Source: Pseudomonas guariconensis | Lineage (GTDB): Bacteria; Pseudomonadota; Gammaproteobacteria; Pseudomonadales; Pseudomonadaceae | Assembly: GCF_024127895.1 (NCBI RefSeq) | Contig: NZ_JAMYBK010000003.1 | Coordinates: 62,001 to 126,000 of the forward strand | Length of the DNA stretch: 64,000 nt | Direction of reading: 5' to 3' | In this document: piece by piece, positions 42,847 to 52,540 of the stretch | Position numbering within the stretch: position 1 is the first letter of the stretch | Layout of the letters: every line of letters begins with the position of its first letter | The notes under the pieces: generated by a model | The model's database searches: none | What the model saw: the letters and a program-made list of their open reading frames with translations, nothing else | Told to the model about the DNA's origin: nothing | Position numbers and translations under genes: made by a program

Positions 42847-43785
42847 TCAGCCGGGCAGGTGCTCCGGCAACGGGTGCAGGTCGCAATTGCGTCCGGCCTT
42901 GGCCAGTTGCCCGGGCACCTCGTGGCCGAGCAGCGCCGGCAGGCTGCGTGACAGGCTCAGCAGGCCGTCCAGATCGATGCCGGTGGGGATGCCGGTTTCG
43001 GCGCACAGGTTGACCAGGTCCTCGCTGCAGATGTTGCCCGAGGCGCCTGGGGCGAAGGGGCAGCCACCGAGCCCGCCGAGGGCCGCGTCGAAACGCCGGG
43101 CCCCGGCTTCGTAGGCGGCCAGTACGTTGCACAGGCCCAGGCCACGGGTGTTATGAAAGTGCAGGGTGAGCATGGCCGCGGGCAGGCGTTCCAGGCTACG
43201 CCGCACCAGGCGCGCGACCTGGCGCGGGTTGGCCATGCCGGTGGTATCGGCCAGGGTCACGCCTTGCACGCCCAGTTCGAGGTAGGCATCGAGCAGGCGC
43301 AGCACCAGGTCTTCGTCGATATGCCCTTCGAACGGGCAGCCGAAGGCGGTGGCGACCGTGGCATTGAGGCTGACCGAGCGCCCGTGCACCGCCTGGACGA
43401 TGTCGCCGAAACCGGCCAGGGACTGCTCGCGGCGCATGCGCATGTTCGCCAGGTTGTGCGACTGGCTGGCCGAGAGCACCAGGTTCAGCTCGTCGGCGCC
43501 GGCGGCCAGGGCGCGTTCGGCACCCTTGAGGTTGGGCACCAGGGCGACGTAGACCACCCCGGGCTGGCGGCGGATGCCACGGAACACCTCGTCGCCGTCG
43601 CGCAGCGCCGGGATCGCCTTGGGCGAGACGAACGAGCCCGCCTCGATACGCGAGAACCCCAGGCCCGAGAGACCGTCAATGAGCTCGATCTTCTCTTCGG
43701 TGGGCACCCAGGTCGGTTCGATCTGCAGGCCGTCGCGGGGGGCGACTTCCTGGATCAGCATGAAGTCGGGATTGGCCGGGATCAT
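42847..43785 (-). CDS. mvaB: Hydroxymethylglutaryl-CoA lyase
   Basis: A 312-residue DRE-TIM (HMGL-like) enzyme. The active-site series is present: QEVAPRDGLQIEP (catalytic Arg-Asp), GSFVSPKAIP, VSLNATVATAFGCPFEG, DTTGMANP and HFHNTRGLGLCN, plus the signature GLGGCPFAPGASGN with the catalytic Cys. It splits 3-hydroxy-3-methylglutaryl-CoA into acetyl-CoA and acetoacetate. Its start overlaps the CoA-transferase stop in ATGA, so the two act together. A related substrate is possible, since the family also cleaves other 3-hydroxyacyl-CoAs. Confidence 0.92.
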   Translation of the reverse strand: MIPANPDFMLIQEVAPRDGLQIEPTWVPTEEKIELIDGLSGLGFSRIEAGSFVSPKAIPALRDGDEVFRGIRRQPGVVYVALVPNLKGAERALAAGADELNLVLSASQSHNLANMRMRREQSLAGFGDIVQAVHGRSVSLNATVATAFGCPFEGHIDEDLVLRLLDAYLELGVQGVTLADTTGMANPRQVARLVRRSLERLPAAMLTLHFHNTRGLGLCNVLAAYEAGARRFDAALGGLGGCPFAPGASGNICSEDLVNLCAETGIPTGIDLDGLLSLSRSLPALLGHEVPGQLAKAGRNCDLHPLPEHLPG

Positions 43786-44975
43786 TGCACCACCCCCTCG
43801 GTACGCAGGCGGGCGATGTCGTCCTCGCCCAGGCCGATGCCCGCGAGCAGGGCATCGGTGTGTTCACCCAGCGCCGGGCCTTGCCAGTCGACCCGCCCCG
43901 GGGTGGCGGACAGCTTGGGCACGATGCCCGGCATGCGCACCGGGGTACCATCTGGCAGTTGGCTGTCGAGCAGCATGCCGCGCGCCTGGTAGTGCGGGTC
44001 GGCGACGATGTCGGCGACCGAGTAGATGCGCCCGGCAGGAACCTCGGCGGCCTCCAGCGCGGCCAGCACCTGCGCGATGGGATGGCGACGGGTCCAGCCC
44101 TCGATCGCCTCGTCGAGCAGCGCGGCCTGGGCGGCGCGGCCATCGTTGTGGGCGAACTCGGCGGCCTCGGCCAGGTCCGGACGGCCAATGGTGTGCATCA
44201 GGCGGCGGAAGATCGGGTCGCTGTTGCCGGCGATGACCACGAAGGCGCCGTCGGCGGTGCGGTAGGTGTTCGACGGTGCGATGCCGGGCAGGGCACCGCC
44301 GCTGCGCTCACGTACATGGCCGAGCAGGTCGTATTCGGGGACCAGGCTCTCCATCAGGTTGAACACGCTTTCCACCAGCGACACATCCACCACCTGGCCT
44401 TCGCCACCGTTGGCACGCACGTTGAACAGCGAGAGCAGGGCGCCCATGACGGCGTGCAGCGAGGCCAGCGAATCACCCAGGCTGACGCCGGCGCGGGCCG
44501 GGGCCGAGCCCGGTTCGCCGGTGGTGTAGCGGATGCCGCCCATGGCCTCGCCGATGGCGCCGAAGCCCGGGCGGTCGCGGTAGGGACCGCTCTGGCCGTA
44601 GCCAGAGATGCGCACCAGGGTCAGCCTGGGGTTCAGCGCGTGCAGCACGTCCCAGCCCAGGCCGAGTTTCTCCAGGGCGCCGGGGCGCAGGTTCTCGATC
44701 AGTACATCGGTGTCTTGCAACAGGCGCTTGACGATCTCCAGGCCTTCGGCGGCCTTGAGGTCGAGCGCCAGGGATTTCTTGTTGCGCGACTGCAGGTACC
44801 ACCAGAGCGAGGTGCCCTGGTGCAGCTTTCGCCACTTGCGAAGGGGATCGCCTTGGCCGAGGGCTTCGATCTTGATTACTTCGGCACCGAACTCACCGAG
44901 CAGGCGAGCGGCGAACGGGGCGGCGATCAGTGTGCCTATTTCCAGGACCCTGATACCTTCGAGTGGGGCGGGCAT
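43782..44975 (-). CDS. CaiB/BaiF family CoA-transferase
   Basis: A 397-residue family III CoA-transferase. It has PLEGIRVLEIGTLIAAPFAARLLGEFGAEVIKIE at the start, NKKSLALDLKA, DVLIENLRPGALEKLGLG with the catalytic Asp region, and ISGYGQSGPYRDRPGFG. It moves CoA from a donor such as succinyl-CoA or acetyl-CoA to a carboxylate; from context, to the 3-hydroxy-3-methylglutarate-type acid that the next enzyme cleaves. The ATG at 44975 has aagaggtacg upstream. It is the first structural gene after the LysR regulator. Confidence 0.9.
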   Translation of the reverse strand: MPAPLEGIRVLEIGTLIAAPFAARLLGEFGAEVIKIEALGQGDPLRKWRKLHQGTSLWWYLQSRNKKSLALDLKAAEGLEIVKRLLQDTDVLIENLRPGALEKLGLGWDVLHALNPRLTLVRISGYGQSGPYRDRPGFGAIGEAMGGIRYTTGEPGSAPARAGVSLGDSLASLHAVMGALLSLFNVRANGGEGQVVDVSLVESVFNLMESLVPEYDLLGHVRERSGGALPGIAPSNTYRTADGAFVVIAGNSDPIFRRLMHTIGRPDLAEAAEFAHNDGRAAQAALLDEAIEGWTRRHPIAQVLAALEAAEVPAGRIYSVADIVADPHYQARGMLLDSQLPDGTPVRMPGIVPKLSATPGRVDWQGPALGEHTDALLAGIGLGEDDIARLRTEGVVQ

Positions 44976-45109
44976 GGTGCGTACCTCTTGTTCTTGGACT
45001 ATGTGCCAGAGGCTACGGCGACGCGGGCGAGGGCACCAATCCTGTGTCGGCAACTACCGTTCGCCAAATGCGAACGGTCGAGGTGTCCGGTGAGCCTGTC
45101 AGCCCATTC

Positions 45110-46021
45110 TCAACCCCTGTCACCGCGCAAATGCTCGAACAGCAGCCGGCTGACCGGCGACAGCGAGTCGAGGTCGCGCGCCACCAGCAGCAGCTCGCGC
45201 TCGGCCCAGTCGTCGCTGAGCGCCACGGCCTGGAGCCCCAGCGCACCGCCGAACAGTTCGAAGGCCTGGCGCGGCAGGATGCCCACGCCCATGTCTGCCT
45301 GCACCATGCGGCACACGGCATCGAAGCTCGGCACATGGATACGCAGGCGCAGCACCTTGCCGGCACGGCGCGCCGCCTCATGGGTGCGCATGTTGATGGA
45401 ACTGGCCGCGTGCAGGCCGACGAAGTCGTTGTCCAGGGCATCGACGAAGGCCACCTGGCCATGCCCTGCCAGCGGGTGCCCGGCGCGCAGCACCAGCACC
45501 AGCTGGTCGCGCTTGTAGCGCACCTTGAGCAGCTCGCGGGTGTCGCTGTCGCTGGAGCAGATCCCCAGGTCGGCGACCCCGTCGAGCAGGCCCTGGATCA
45601 CGCCGTTGCTCGGCCGCTCCTCCAGGTCCACCTTGATCCGCTCGTGGTGCGCGCAGAACAGCGCCAGGTCCTCGGGCAGGAACTGGATGATCGCCGACAG
45701 GTTGGCGAGCATGCGCACGTAGCCGCGCACGCCCTGCAGGTGCTCACCCAGCTCCAGGCCGATCTTCTCCAGGTTGAACAGCATGCGCCGGGCATGGTGG
45801 AGCAGGGTCTCGCCGGCTGGGGTCAACTGCATGCCACGGGCCTGGCGGACGAACAGTGGCGAGCCCAGGGCCCCCTCGAGCTCGTTCAGGCGCTTGCTCG
45901 CCGCCGAGACCGCGATAGCCTCGCGGGTGGCGGCGCGGGTCAGGCTGCCTTCCTCGTGGATGGCCACGAACAGTTGCAGGGTGACCAGGTCGAGGCGGCG
46001 GATCAGGTTGTTCAGTTGCAT
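45110..46021 (-). CDS. LysR-type regulator of the CoA-transferase/lyase block
   Basis: A 303-residue LysR protein: winged helix-turn-helix with SLTRAATREAIAVSAASKRLNELEGALG, and an effector domain beginning near residue 92. It is read in the same direction as, and ahead of, the CoA-transferase gene with a 134-base gap, so the target promoter most likely lies in that gap rather than in a divergent region. The inducer is unknown. Its own promoter faces the SulP gene across about 170 bases. Confidence 0.9.
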   Translation of the reverse strand: MQLNNLIRRLDLVTLQLFVAIHEEGSLTRAATREAIAVSAASKRLNELEGALGSPLFVRQARGMQLTPAGETLLHHARRMLFNLEKIGLELGEHLQGVRGYVRMLANLSAIIQFLPEDLALFCAHHERIKVDLEERPSNGVIQGLLDGVADLGICSSDSDTRELLKVRYKRDQLVLVLRAGHPLAGHGQVAFVDALDNDFVGLHAASSINMRTHEAARRAGKVLRLRIHVPSFDAVCRMVQADMGVGILPRQAFELFGGALGLQAVALSDDWAERELLLVARDLDSLSPVSRLLFEHLRGDRG

Positions 46022-46192
46022 GGGGACAACTCCGGCAGGCAGGGCGTGCGTGCGCGACAGTAAACGCTGGGGCGATGTTTGTCATGGCCTGCGCGTGAGC
46101 CGGCAAGGCGCCGTGCGTCATCCATACTGCAGTGATCGGCGGCCTGGAAGCTCTTCGGGGGGGAGGGGCCGCGCTTCTGAGCCAGGGGGCCC

Positions 46193-47953
46193 ATGGACAA
46201 TCGCTCACCGAGCCGGCAGGACCCGCCGCCACCGTACAAGGCCGCTGCGCCAGCCGGCGGCTGGCAGCGCTGGTTGCCCGGCCTGCGCCTGTTGCGCCAC
46301 TACCCGCCGGGCTGCCTGCCCCGGGACCTGCTCGCCGGCCTGGTGCTGACGGCCATGCTGGTGCCGGTCGGTATCGCCTACGCACAGGCCGCGGGCGTGC
46401 CGGGCATCTACGGCCTGTACGCCACCATCGTCCCCTTGCTCGCCTATGCGCTGTTCGGGCCCAGCCGCATCCTGGTGCTGGGGCCGGACTCGGCGCTGGT
46501 GCCCATCATCCTGGCCGTCGTGCTACCCTTGGCCGCCGGCGACCCGATGCGCGCGATCGCCCTGGCCAGTGCCATGGCCCTGGTGTCGGGGCTGATCTGC
46601 ATCGCTGCCGGCCTGCTGCGGCTGGGGTTCGTCACCGAGCTGTTGTCCAAGCCGATCCGCTACGGCTACATGAACGGCATCGCCCTCACGGTACTGATCA
46701 GCCAGACGCCCAAGTTGTTCGGTATCTCCAGCCAGAGCAGCGGCCCGCTGGGCGATACCACGCAACTGCTGCGCGCCTTGCTCGATGGCGCGGCCAACTG
46801 GCACGCCTTCGCGTTGGGCGCCGCGACCCTGGCAATCATCCTCGCGTGCAAGCGCTACGAGCGGGTGCCGGGCATTCTCATCGCCGTGCTGCTCGCGACC
46901 CTGGCCACTGGTGGACTGGGCCTGGAGGCCAGTCATGGGGTGGCGGTGGTCGGCGCGCTGCCCGAGGGGCTGCCGGGGTTCTCCCTGCCTTCGATCGGCC
47001 TGGATGACCTGGCCACCGTGCTGATCGGCGGTGCCGCGGTGGCGCTGGTGTCGTTCGCCGATACCAGCGTGCTGTCGCGGACCTACGCCGCCCGGACCCG
47101 CACCCAGGTCGACCCCAACCAGGAAATGCTCGGCCTGGGCCTGGCGAACCTCGCGACCGGGTTGTTCCAGGGCATTCCGGTCAGCAGCAGTTCGTCACGC
47201 ACGCCGGTGGCCGAGGCGGCAGGGGCGAAGACCCAACTGGCCGGTGTGGTCGGTGCGCTGGGCGTGGCGCTGCTGCTGTTGCTGGCGCCCGACCTGCTGC
47301 ACCACCTGCCGGAAAGCGCCCTGGCGGCGGTGGTCATCGCGGCGGCGATTGGCTTGTTCGAATTCAAGGACCTGCGGCGCATCTACCGCATTCAGCGCTG
47401 GGAGTTCTGGCTGTCGATCACCTGCTTCGTCGGCGTGGCGGTGTTCGGTGCGGTCCCAGGCATTGGCCTGGCGGTGGTCATCGCGGTGATCGAGTTCCTC
47501 TGGGATGGCTGGCGCCCGCACTATGCCGTGCTTGGCCGGGTCGCCGGCATTCGCGGCTACCACGACGTGTCGCGCTACCCCCATGCCCGACGGGTGCCGG
47601 GGCTGGTGCTGTTTCGCTGGGATGCGCCGTTGTTCTTCGCCAATGCCGAGCTGTTCCAGCGCTGCGTGCTGGACGCCGTCGCCGACGCCGGGGCCGGGGT
47701 GCGGCGGGTGGTGGTGGCGGCGGAGCCGGTCACCAGCGTGGACGTGACCTCGGCCGACATGCTCGTCGAGCTGGAGCAATTGCTGCGCAATGCGGGCATC
47801 GAGCTGCACCTGGCGGAGGTGAAAGACCCGGTGAAGGACAAGCTGCTGCGCCTGGAGGTGCTCAGCCATATCGGCACCGACATCTTCCACCCAACGGTGG
47901 GGGCGGCGGTGGATGACTACCTGGATGACCATGGCGTGGACTGGACGCCCTGA
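46193..47953 (+). CDS. SulP-family anion transporter with STAS domain
   Basis: A 586-residue protein: SulP membrane domain (LPRDLLAGLVLTAMLVPVGIAYAQAAGVPGIYGLYATIVP signature in the first helices, VSFADTSVLSRTYAARTRTQVDPNQEMLGLGLANLATG later) and a C-terminal STAS domain from about residue 450 (GLVLFRWDAPLFFANAELFQ, then SVDVTSADMLVELEQ). Bacterial SulP proteins carry sulfate, bicarbonate or dicarboxylates; the substrate is not evident. The start at 46193 lies in a GC-rich region with ggggggaggggcc upstream. A strong hairpin follows the stop. Confidence 0.9.
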   Translation: MDNRSPSRQDPPPPYKAAAPAGGWQRWLPGLRLLRHYPPGCLPRDLLAGLVLTAMLVPVGIAYAQAAGVPGIYGLYATIVPLLAYALFGPSRILVLGPDSALVPIILAVVLPLAAGDPMRAIALASAMALVSGLICIAAGLLRLGFVTELLSKPIRYGYMNGIALTVLISQTPKLFGISSQSSGPLGDTTQLLRALLDGAANWHAFALGAATLAIILACKRYERVPGILIAVLLATLATGGLGLEASHGVAVVGALPEGLPGFSLPSIGLDDLATVLIGGAAVALVSFADTSVLSRTYAARTRTQVDPNQEMLGLGLANLATGLFQGIPVSSSSSRTPVAEAAGAKTQLAGVVGALGVALLLLLAPDLLHHLPESALAAVVIAAAIGLFEFKDLRRIYRIQRWEFWLSITCFVGVAVFGAVPGIGLAVVIAVIEFLWDGWRPHYAVLGRVAGIRGYHDVSRYPHARRVPGLVLFRWDAPLFFANAELFQRCVLDAVADAGAGVRRVVVAAEPVTSVDVTSADMLVELEQLLRNAGIELHLAEVKDPVKDKLLRLEVLSHIGTDIFHPTVGAAVDDYLDDHGVDWTP

Positions 47954-47955
47954 GT

Positions 47956-47982
47956 ATTGGGGGCTGCAAAGCAGCCCCCAAT
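47956..47982. terminator. Bidirectional terminator hairpin
   Basis: The arms attgggggctgc (47956-47967) and gcagcccccaat (47971-47982) are perfectly complementary with an aaa loop. The hairpin sits between the converging SulP and HlyD-type genes, three bases after one stop and nine before the other, and so can end both transcripts. No long T-run follows. Confidence 0.75.
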
Positions 47983-47991
47983 GGCCAGCCG

Positions 47992-49122
47992 TCACTGCTC
48001 CCGCGTATCGATACTGACCACCACCGACATCCCCGGCCGCAGCCGCTGTGCCTCGGGCTGGTCGGGGTCGACGGTGATCCGTACCGGGATCCGCTGGGCG
48101 ATCTTGACGAAGTTGCCGGTGGCGTTGTCCGCCTGCAACAGGGCGAACTCCGAGCCGGTGGCCGGCGAGATCTGCTGCACGTGGCCGCGCAACCGCAAAT
48201 GATCGAGGGCATCGACGGTGAAGGTCGCCGGCTGGCCGATGCGCACGTTGGCCATCTGCGTTTCCTTCATGTTGGCGATCACCCACAGGGTATCGGGCAC
48301 CAGCGCCATCAGTTGCGCGCCCGGGTTGACGTAGGCCCCCAGGCGGGTGCCGATCTGCCCCAGCTGGCCATCGCGCGGGGCCGTCACCCGGGTGTTGTCC
48401 AGGTCGATGCGGGCCAGCTCCACGGCGGCCTTGGCATTCTCCACCGCCGCTTCCAGGGCAGCGCGGTTGACGATCACCGTCTCCCGGTCCTGGCGGGCGA
48501 TCTCCAGCGCCGCCCTGGCCTGGGCCAGGCTGGCGATCGCCGCGGCATGGCTGGCCCGGCTCAGGTCCAGTTCACGCTGGGACACCGAGCCATCGCTGAC
48601 CAGCGCCTCGTTGCGCCGCAGGTCGGCCTGGGCCTTGGCGGCCTGCGCCGCAGCATCGTCGATGGCCGCCTGGCGCTGGGCGATGGTGGCCAAGGCGCTC
48701 TTGCGCTGCTGCAGGTTGTTGGCCAGTGCCGCCTGCTGCTGTTGCAACTGGGCGATGGACTGGGCCAGGCGCTGCGTGTAGATGCGGTCGTCCAGGCGCA
48801 CCAGCAGGTCGCCAGCCTTGACGAACTGGAAGTCGTGCACCGGCACCTCGACGATATAGCCGCCCAGCTGTGGGCCGATGATCGTCACCTGGCCACGCAC
48901 CAGGGCGTTCTCGGTACTTTCGATGGCGCTGCTGAACGGCGGCAGGCGCCAGGCATAGAGCACCAGCAGGATGCCGGCCAGGGCCACGCAGGCGAAGCTG
49001 ACCGACGAGAGGATGCGCACGCGCCGCGAGCGTACCGGGCTGCTCGGCTCGCTGGGTGGCGTGGTGCCTTCCGGGGTCTCGGCGATGGCGGTGGTGGTCG
49101 TGGACTGGGTCGGTTGGGTCAT
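47992..49122 (-). CDS. HlyD/EmrA-type membrane fusion protein
   Basis: A 376-residue protein with a disordered Thr/Pro-rich N-terminus, one transmembrane segment (ILSSVSFACVALAGILLVLYAW), a beta-barrel/lipoyl unit (GQVTIIGPQLGGYIVEVPV), and a long Gln/Ala-rich coiled-coil hairpin at about residues 120-240. The second lipoyl half is TRVTAPRDGQLGQIGTRLGAYV. It links the MFS pump encoded upstream to an outer-membrane channel. The 4-base overlap (ATGA) with that gene marks one unit. Confidence 0.92.
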   Translation of the reverse strand: MTQPTQSTTTTAIAETPEGTTPPSEPSSPVRSRRVRILSSVSFACVALAGILLVLYAWRLPPFSSAIESTENALVRGQVTIIGPQLGGYIVEVPVHDFQFVKAGDLLVRLDDRIYTQRLAQSIAQLQQQQAALANNLQQRKSALATIAQRQAAIDDAAAQAAKAQADLRRNEALVSDGSVSQRELDLSRASHAAAIASLAQARAALEIARQDRETVIVNRAALEAAVENAKAAVELARIDLDNTRVTAPRDGQLGQIGTRLGAYVNPGAQLMALVPDTLWVIANMKETQMANVRIGQPATFTVDALDHLRLRGHVQQISPATGSEFALLQADNATGNFVKIAQRIPVRITVDPDQPEAQRLRPGMSVVVSIDTREQ

Positions 49123-50768
49123 CGGGTCGAAGCGCCACTGGTGGTGTCGGGGGAGGGGGCCTGCCGGGTCGCGTACTTGACCCAGCTGCCGCGGATGAGG
49201 ATCCAGATCATGGTCGCGACGGCAACGGCGCCGATCAGCATGAAGACATCGTTATAGGCGAGGATATTGGCCTCGCGGGTGGCCGCGTTGGCCAGCAGGC
49301 GCATGCCGACCTCGTTGCGCAGGGCCGGGTCATGGATGATGCCGGCGTAGCTGGCGCCGCCACCTTGGACCCGCGCCGCGACCAACGGTTCGAGGGCGCT
49401 CAGCTGGTCGACCAGGTTGCTGGAGTGGAACTTCTCGCGCACGGTCTGGAAGGTGCCCAGCAGGGCCGAGCCGATCAAGCCGCCGAGGTTGTTGCAGATC
49501 CCGAACATCACCGAGAAGCTCACCAGATTGCGCGGGTTGGTGCGCACATGGCTGATGCCCAGGGCCATGGACGGGCCGAGGAAGAAGGTGCTGCCGAAGG
49601 CCAGCATGAACTGGCTCAGGTACATCTGCCCGGGGCGCGTCAGGTTGCTCGAGGCACTGTCCATGAAGGCCCCGGTGGCCATCGCCGCCAGCGAGATGAA
49701 CAGCGGCGTGACCAGGTGCGCGGGGTTGATGGTCAGGGCGCTGGTGACCAGCCCGCAGACCGCGCCCAGCAGCATGATCGCGTACAGGGTGCGCATCTGC
49801 TCGCTGCCCATGTTCAACCCCTGCAGGAAGCCCACCGCGCCGGTGGACTGTTCCGAGGTGACCATGCGGATCAGGATCACGCACAGGGCCAGGCGGATCA
49901 CCGCGGCGCTGCCCAGCCAGCGGGTCATCAGCAAGGGGTTGCGGCGGTTGTGCTCGATGGCCAGCCCCGAGCACACCAGGGCGATGGACGCAGCCAGGGC
50001 CACGCCGATCCACGGCGCGTCCAGCCACCAGTCGATGCGTCCCAGCGACAGCACGGCGCAGAGCAGGGCGGTGCCGCTGGCCATCAGCGAGAAGGTCAGG
50101 AAGTCCAGCGGTTCGAAGGTCTTGAAGCGGTCGCCCGGCGGCAGCTTGAGCAGCAGCACGCAGCCCAGCGCGGCCAGCGCCAGGCCCAGCTCGAACAGGT
50201 ACAGGCCGCGCCACTCGGCGATCTGCAGCAAGTCCTCGGAGAACACCCGGGCCAGCGGTACCGCCAGCTGCGAGGCACCCAGGCCCAGCACCATGGCCTT
50301 CAGGCGCCACTGCGCGGGGAAGGCCTGGATCATGTAGTACAGGCCCAGCGAGCTCAGCGCCGCCCCGACCATGCCGTGGGCCGCGCGCACGGCGATGGCC
50401 GAGTTCAGGTCGTTGACGAACAGGTGGGCGAAGGTCACCAGGGCATAGAGCACCAGGAACACTTCGGTGAAGGCGCGCAGGCCGAACTCCTGGCGGAACT
50501 TCACCAGCAGCAGGTTCATCGACACGTTGGTCATCACGAAGGCGGCGGGCAGCCAGGCCATTTCCGCGCTGGTCGCGCCCAGGGCGCCTTGCAGGAACGG
50601 CAGGTTGGCGACCACCAGGGCGTTGCCCAAACCACCGGTGATGGCCACCAGCAGGCCGACCACGCCAAAGGCCAGGCGCTTGGCCGGGGCATGCAAAGGG
50701 GTCGATGGCGAGCCGGGCAGGCTGGGCTTTTCGTGGGGAAACCACTGGCGTGGCGCGTATTTGTCCAT
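49119..50768 (-). CDS. DHA2-type MFS drug exporter (EmrB-like)
   Basis: A 549-residue transporter with 14 predicted helices, consistent with the DHA2 group. Helix 1 region: LAFGVVGLLVAITGGLGNALVVANLPFLQGALG. Motif C-like GLGASQLAVPLARVFSEDL follows. It lacks the standard RxxD loop signature of typical EmrB, so its membership in a divergent branch is likely. It works with the membrane fusion protein encoded next. A signal for a TetR-type regulator is not seen nearby. Confidence 0.9.
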   Translation of the reverse strand: MDKYAPRQWFPHEKPSLPGSPSTPLHAPAKRLAFGVVGLLVAITGGLGNALVVANLPFLQGALGATSAEMAWLPAAFVMTNVSMNLLLVKFRQEFGLRAFTEVFLVLYALVTFAHLFVNDLNSAIAVRAAHGMVGAALSSLGLYYMIQAFPAQWRLKAMVLGLGASQLAVPLARVFSEDLLQIAEWRGLYLFELGLALAALGCVLLLKLPPGDRFKTFEPLDFLTFSLMASGTALLCAVLSLGRIDWWLDAPWIGVALAASIALVCSGLAIEHNRRNPLLMTRWLGSAAVIRLALCVILIRMVTSEQSTGAVGFLQGLNMGSEQMRTLYAIMLLGAVCGLVTSALTINPAHLVTPLFISLAAMATGAFMDSASSNLTRPGQMYLSQFMLAFGSTFFLGPSMALGISHVRTNPRNLVSFSVMFGICNNLGGLIGSALLGTFQTVREKFHSSNLVDQLSALEPLVAARVQGGGASYAGIIHDPALRNEVGMRLLANAATREANILAYNDVFMLIGAVAVATMIWILIRGSWVKYATRQAPSPDTTSGASTR

Positions 50769-50853
50769 GCGTGATGCGGTGCCTTGGTTCGCGTGGGGAA
50801 ACTCTACGCGACAACCCAGGCCAAGGAAAACACCTACGCGACCACGATCAGGG

Positions 50854-51429
50854 CTACGCCCCGCTGCGCTTGTTCTCCAACCAGGGGGCGAACCAGCGTG
50901 TGACCTGGGGCATGAAGATATACACCACCAGCAGCACGATGCTGAGCGTGATCAGCACGTTGCTGGCCACATAACCCCCCAGCCAGGGCCAGCGGGCGAA
51001 CAGCGGCTGCCACAGCAGCGGCACGCCCAGGCTCAGGGGTAGGATCACCAGGAAGGTGACGCAGGCCTGCTTCCAGCGCACCGGCGCGCTGCCTTGCTCG
51101 GAGGGCGTGAACCAGAACTCGCGGTCGGCGTTCGCCTCGGTGCGGTCGCCATCGACCAGCAGCGGGGCCACTTGCGCGACCAGTTGGCGACGCTCGTCGG
51201 AGTCGAGCCAGCCCTGCAGTTGGGCAGTGCTGGCGAAGCGAATGACGGAGGTGAATTGATGCTGGCCGGCGTCGCGGTTACGCATCACATCGACGCCGAG
51301 GTGGCCCGGGTAGCGCTTGGCCGTGGCCACGGTGCGGCGCAGCCACTGCTCATAGTCCTGTTCCGCGCCTTGTTTCACACAGTGGCGTACCAGCAATGTC
51401 GCGACATCTTGAGACAGGTCATGGGTCAT
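50854..51429 (-). CDS. Antibiotic-biosynthesis-monooxygenase-fold protein with two membrane helices
   Basis: A 191-residue protein: an ABM (dimeric alpha/beta barrel) domain at residues about 10-110 (TLLVRHCVKQGAEQDYEQWLRRTVATAKRYPGHLGVDVMR is diagnostic) followed by two hydrophobic segments (ACVTFLVILPLSLGVPLLWQPLF and ASNVLITLSIVLLVVYIFM). The combination is a common membrane form in Pseudomonas, annotated only by fold. No catalytic role can be read from the sequence. Confidence 0.88.
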   Translation of the reverse strand: MTHDLSQDVATLLVRHCVKQGAEQDYEQWLRRTVATAKRYPGHLGVDVMRNRDAGQHQFTSVIRFASTAQLQGWLDSDERRQLVAQVAPLLVDGDRTEANADREFWFTPSEQGSAPVRWKQACVTFLVILPLSLGVPLLWQPLFARWPWLGGYVASNVLITLSIVLLVVYIFMPQVTRWFAPWLENKRSGA

Positions 51430-51513
51430 CGGGCCGCCCTCGGTTTGCGGTGCTGGTGACTACGCTAGCCTCGTCCGTGCGAGGTTTCTTGAATGAATGT
51501 GCCGGCTTTGCAC

Positions 51514-52413
51514 CTATGTGCCCTGCTCGTCGTTGCCGTGTCGCTGGGCGCGACGCCAGCTGGCCGGCGCGACGCCAACCTGTTTGAGGAACACCCGGGA
51601 AAGGTGCGACTGGTCGGCGAAACCGCATTCCAGGCCGATCTGCGACAGGGGCAGGTGGCTCTGCGTCATCAGCGTCTTGGCCTTGTCGATACGCAGCTTC
51701 ATCAGCCATTCATGGGGAGACAGGCCGGTGCTGCGCTTGAAGGCCCGGGTGAAATAGCTGCGCGACAGCGAGCATTACTGCGCCAGGCGTTCGACCGAAA
51801 GGCCCTCGACCAAGTGGCTGGCGATCATCTCCTTGGCCCGGCGCAACTGCCAAGGGCACAGTCCCTTGCCGTTCTCGTTGGCCAGCACGGCCTTGCCGTA
51901 GCGATCGTCGAGGTGGGTGAGCAGGGCGAGCACCACCTGGTCGATGAACAGCTGGTTGGCTTCGCCGGGCTGGGTCATCGCTGGCAGCAAGGCTTGGGAC
52001 AGGTAGTAGCTGACCGGATCGACCTGGCTCAGGACCCGCTCCAGCCCTTGGTCCGTCGGGCTGCCAGCTTCGTAGAACAACGAGCGGATCGTGTGGCGTG
52101 GCACGGTGAACCTGATGTTGTCGTAGGCCGCCAGGTGCTGGCAGCGCAACTCATCGCCCAGGTTGGCGATGGACACGCTCTGGCGTGCGTGGCCGCCGAC
52201 AAAGGCCAGGTCGCGGCCACGCCACAGCTTGTGCGCGGCGAAATCCTGAAGCTGGACGATGACGGTGTAGGCGTCGGCACAGGGAATGTCCAAGCGAAGC
52301 TCGGGGTCGGGGTGATCTTCGCGATTGCGCACGATCGAGTAGTTCCCTGGTTGCGCCATATGAGAAGCCTTCCCCGGGTTCGTCGGGCGCTTGGCTGGCA
52401 ACGTAAAGCGCAT
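51514..52413 (-). pseudogene. AraC-type regulator interrupted by an in-frame stop
   Basis: Starting at ATG 52413 (aagggaaggagcacgccc upstream), the reading gives an N-terminal sensor domain (YTVIVQLQDFAAHKLWRGRD, ANLGDELRCQHLAAY) and then the first helix-turn-helix, LVEGLSVERLAQ. At 51775-51777 a TAA stop follows, after which the same frame continues without shift as CSLSRSYFTRAFKRSTGLSPHEWLMKLRI to its natural TAG at 51514. One substitution at a codon between Gln and Cys would explain it. The truncated form lacks most of the DNA-binding domain and should not activate its targets. Confidence 0.9.
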
Positions 52414-52540
52414 GGGCGTGCTCCTTCCCTTCAGAGTTCCAGTCAGGGCCAAGGGGCTGGGTGGCAGCCTCGCTTGGCCAAGGCCTGCCAAGCATAGTAT
52501 TGAGAACCGCCGATACGCTGAATAGAATGAATGGCATTTC

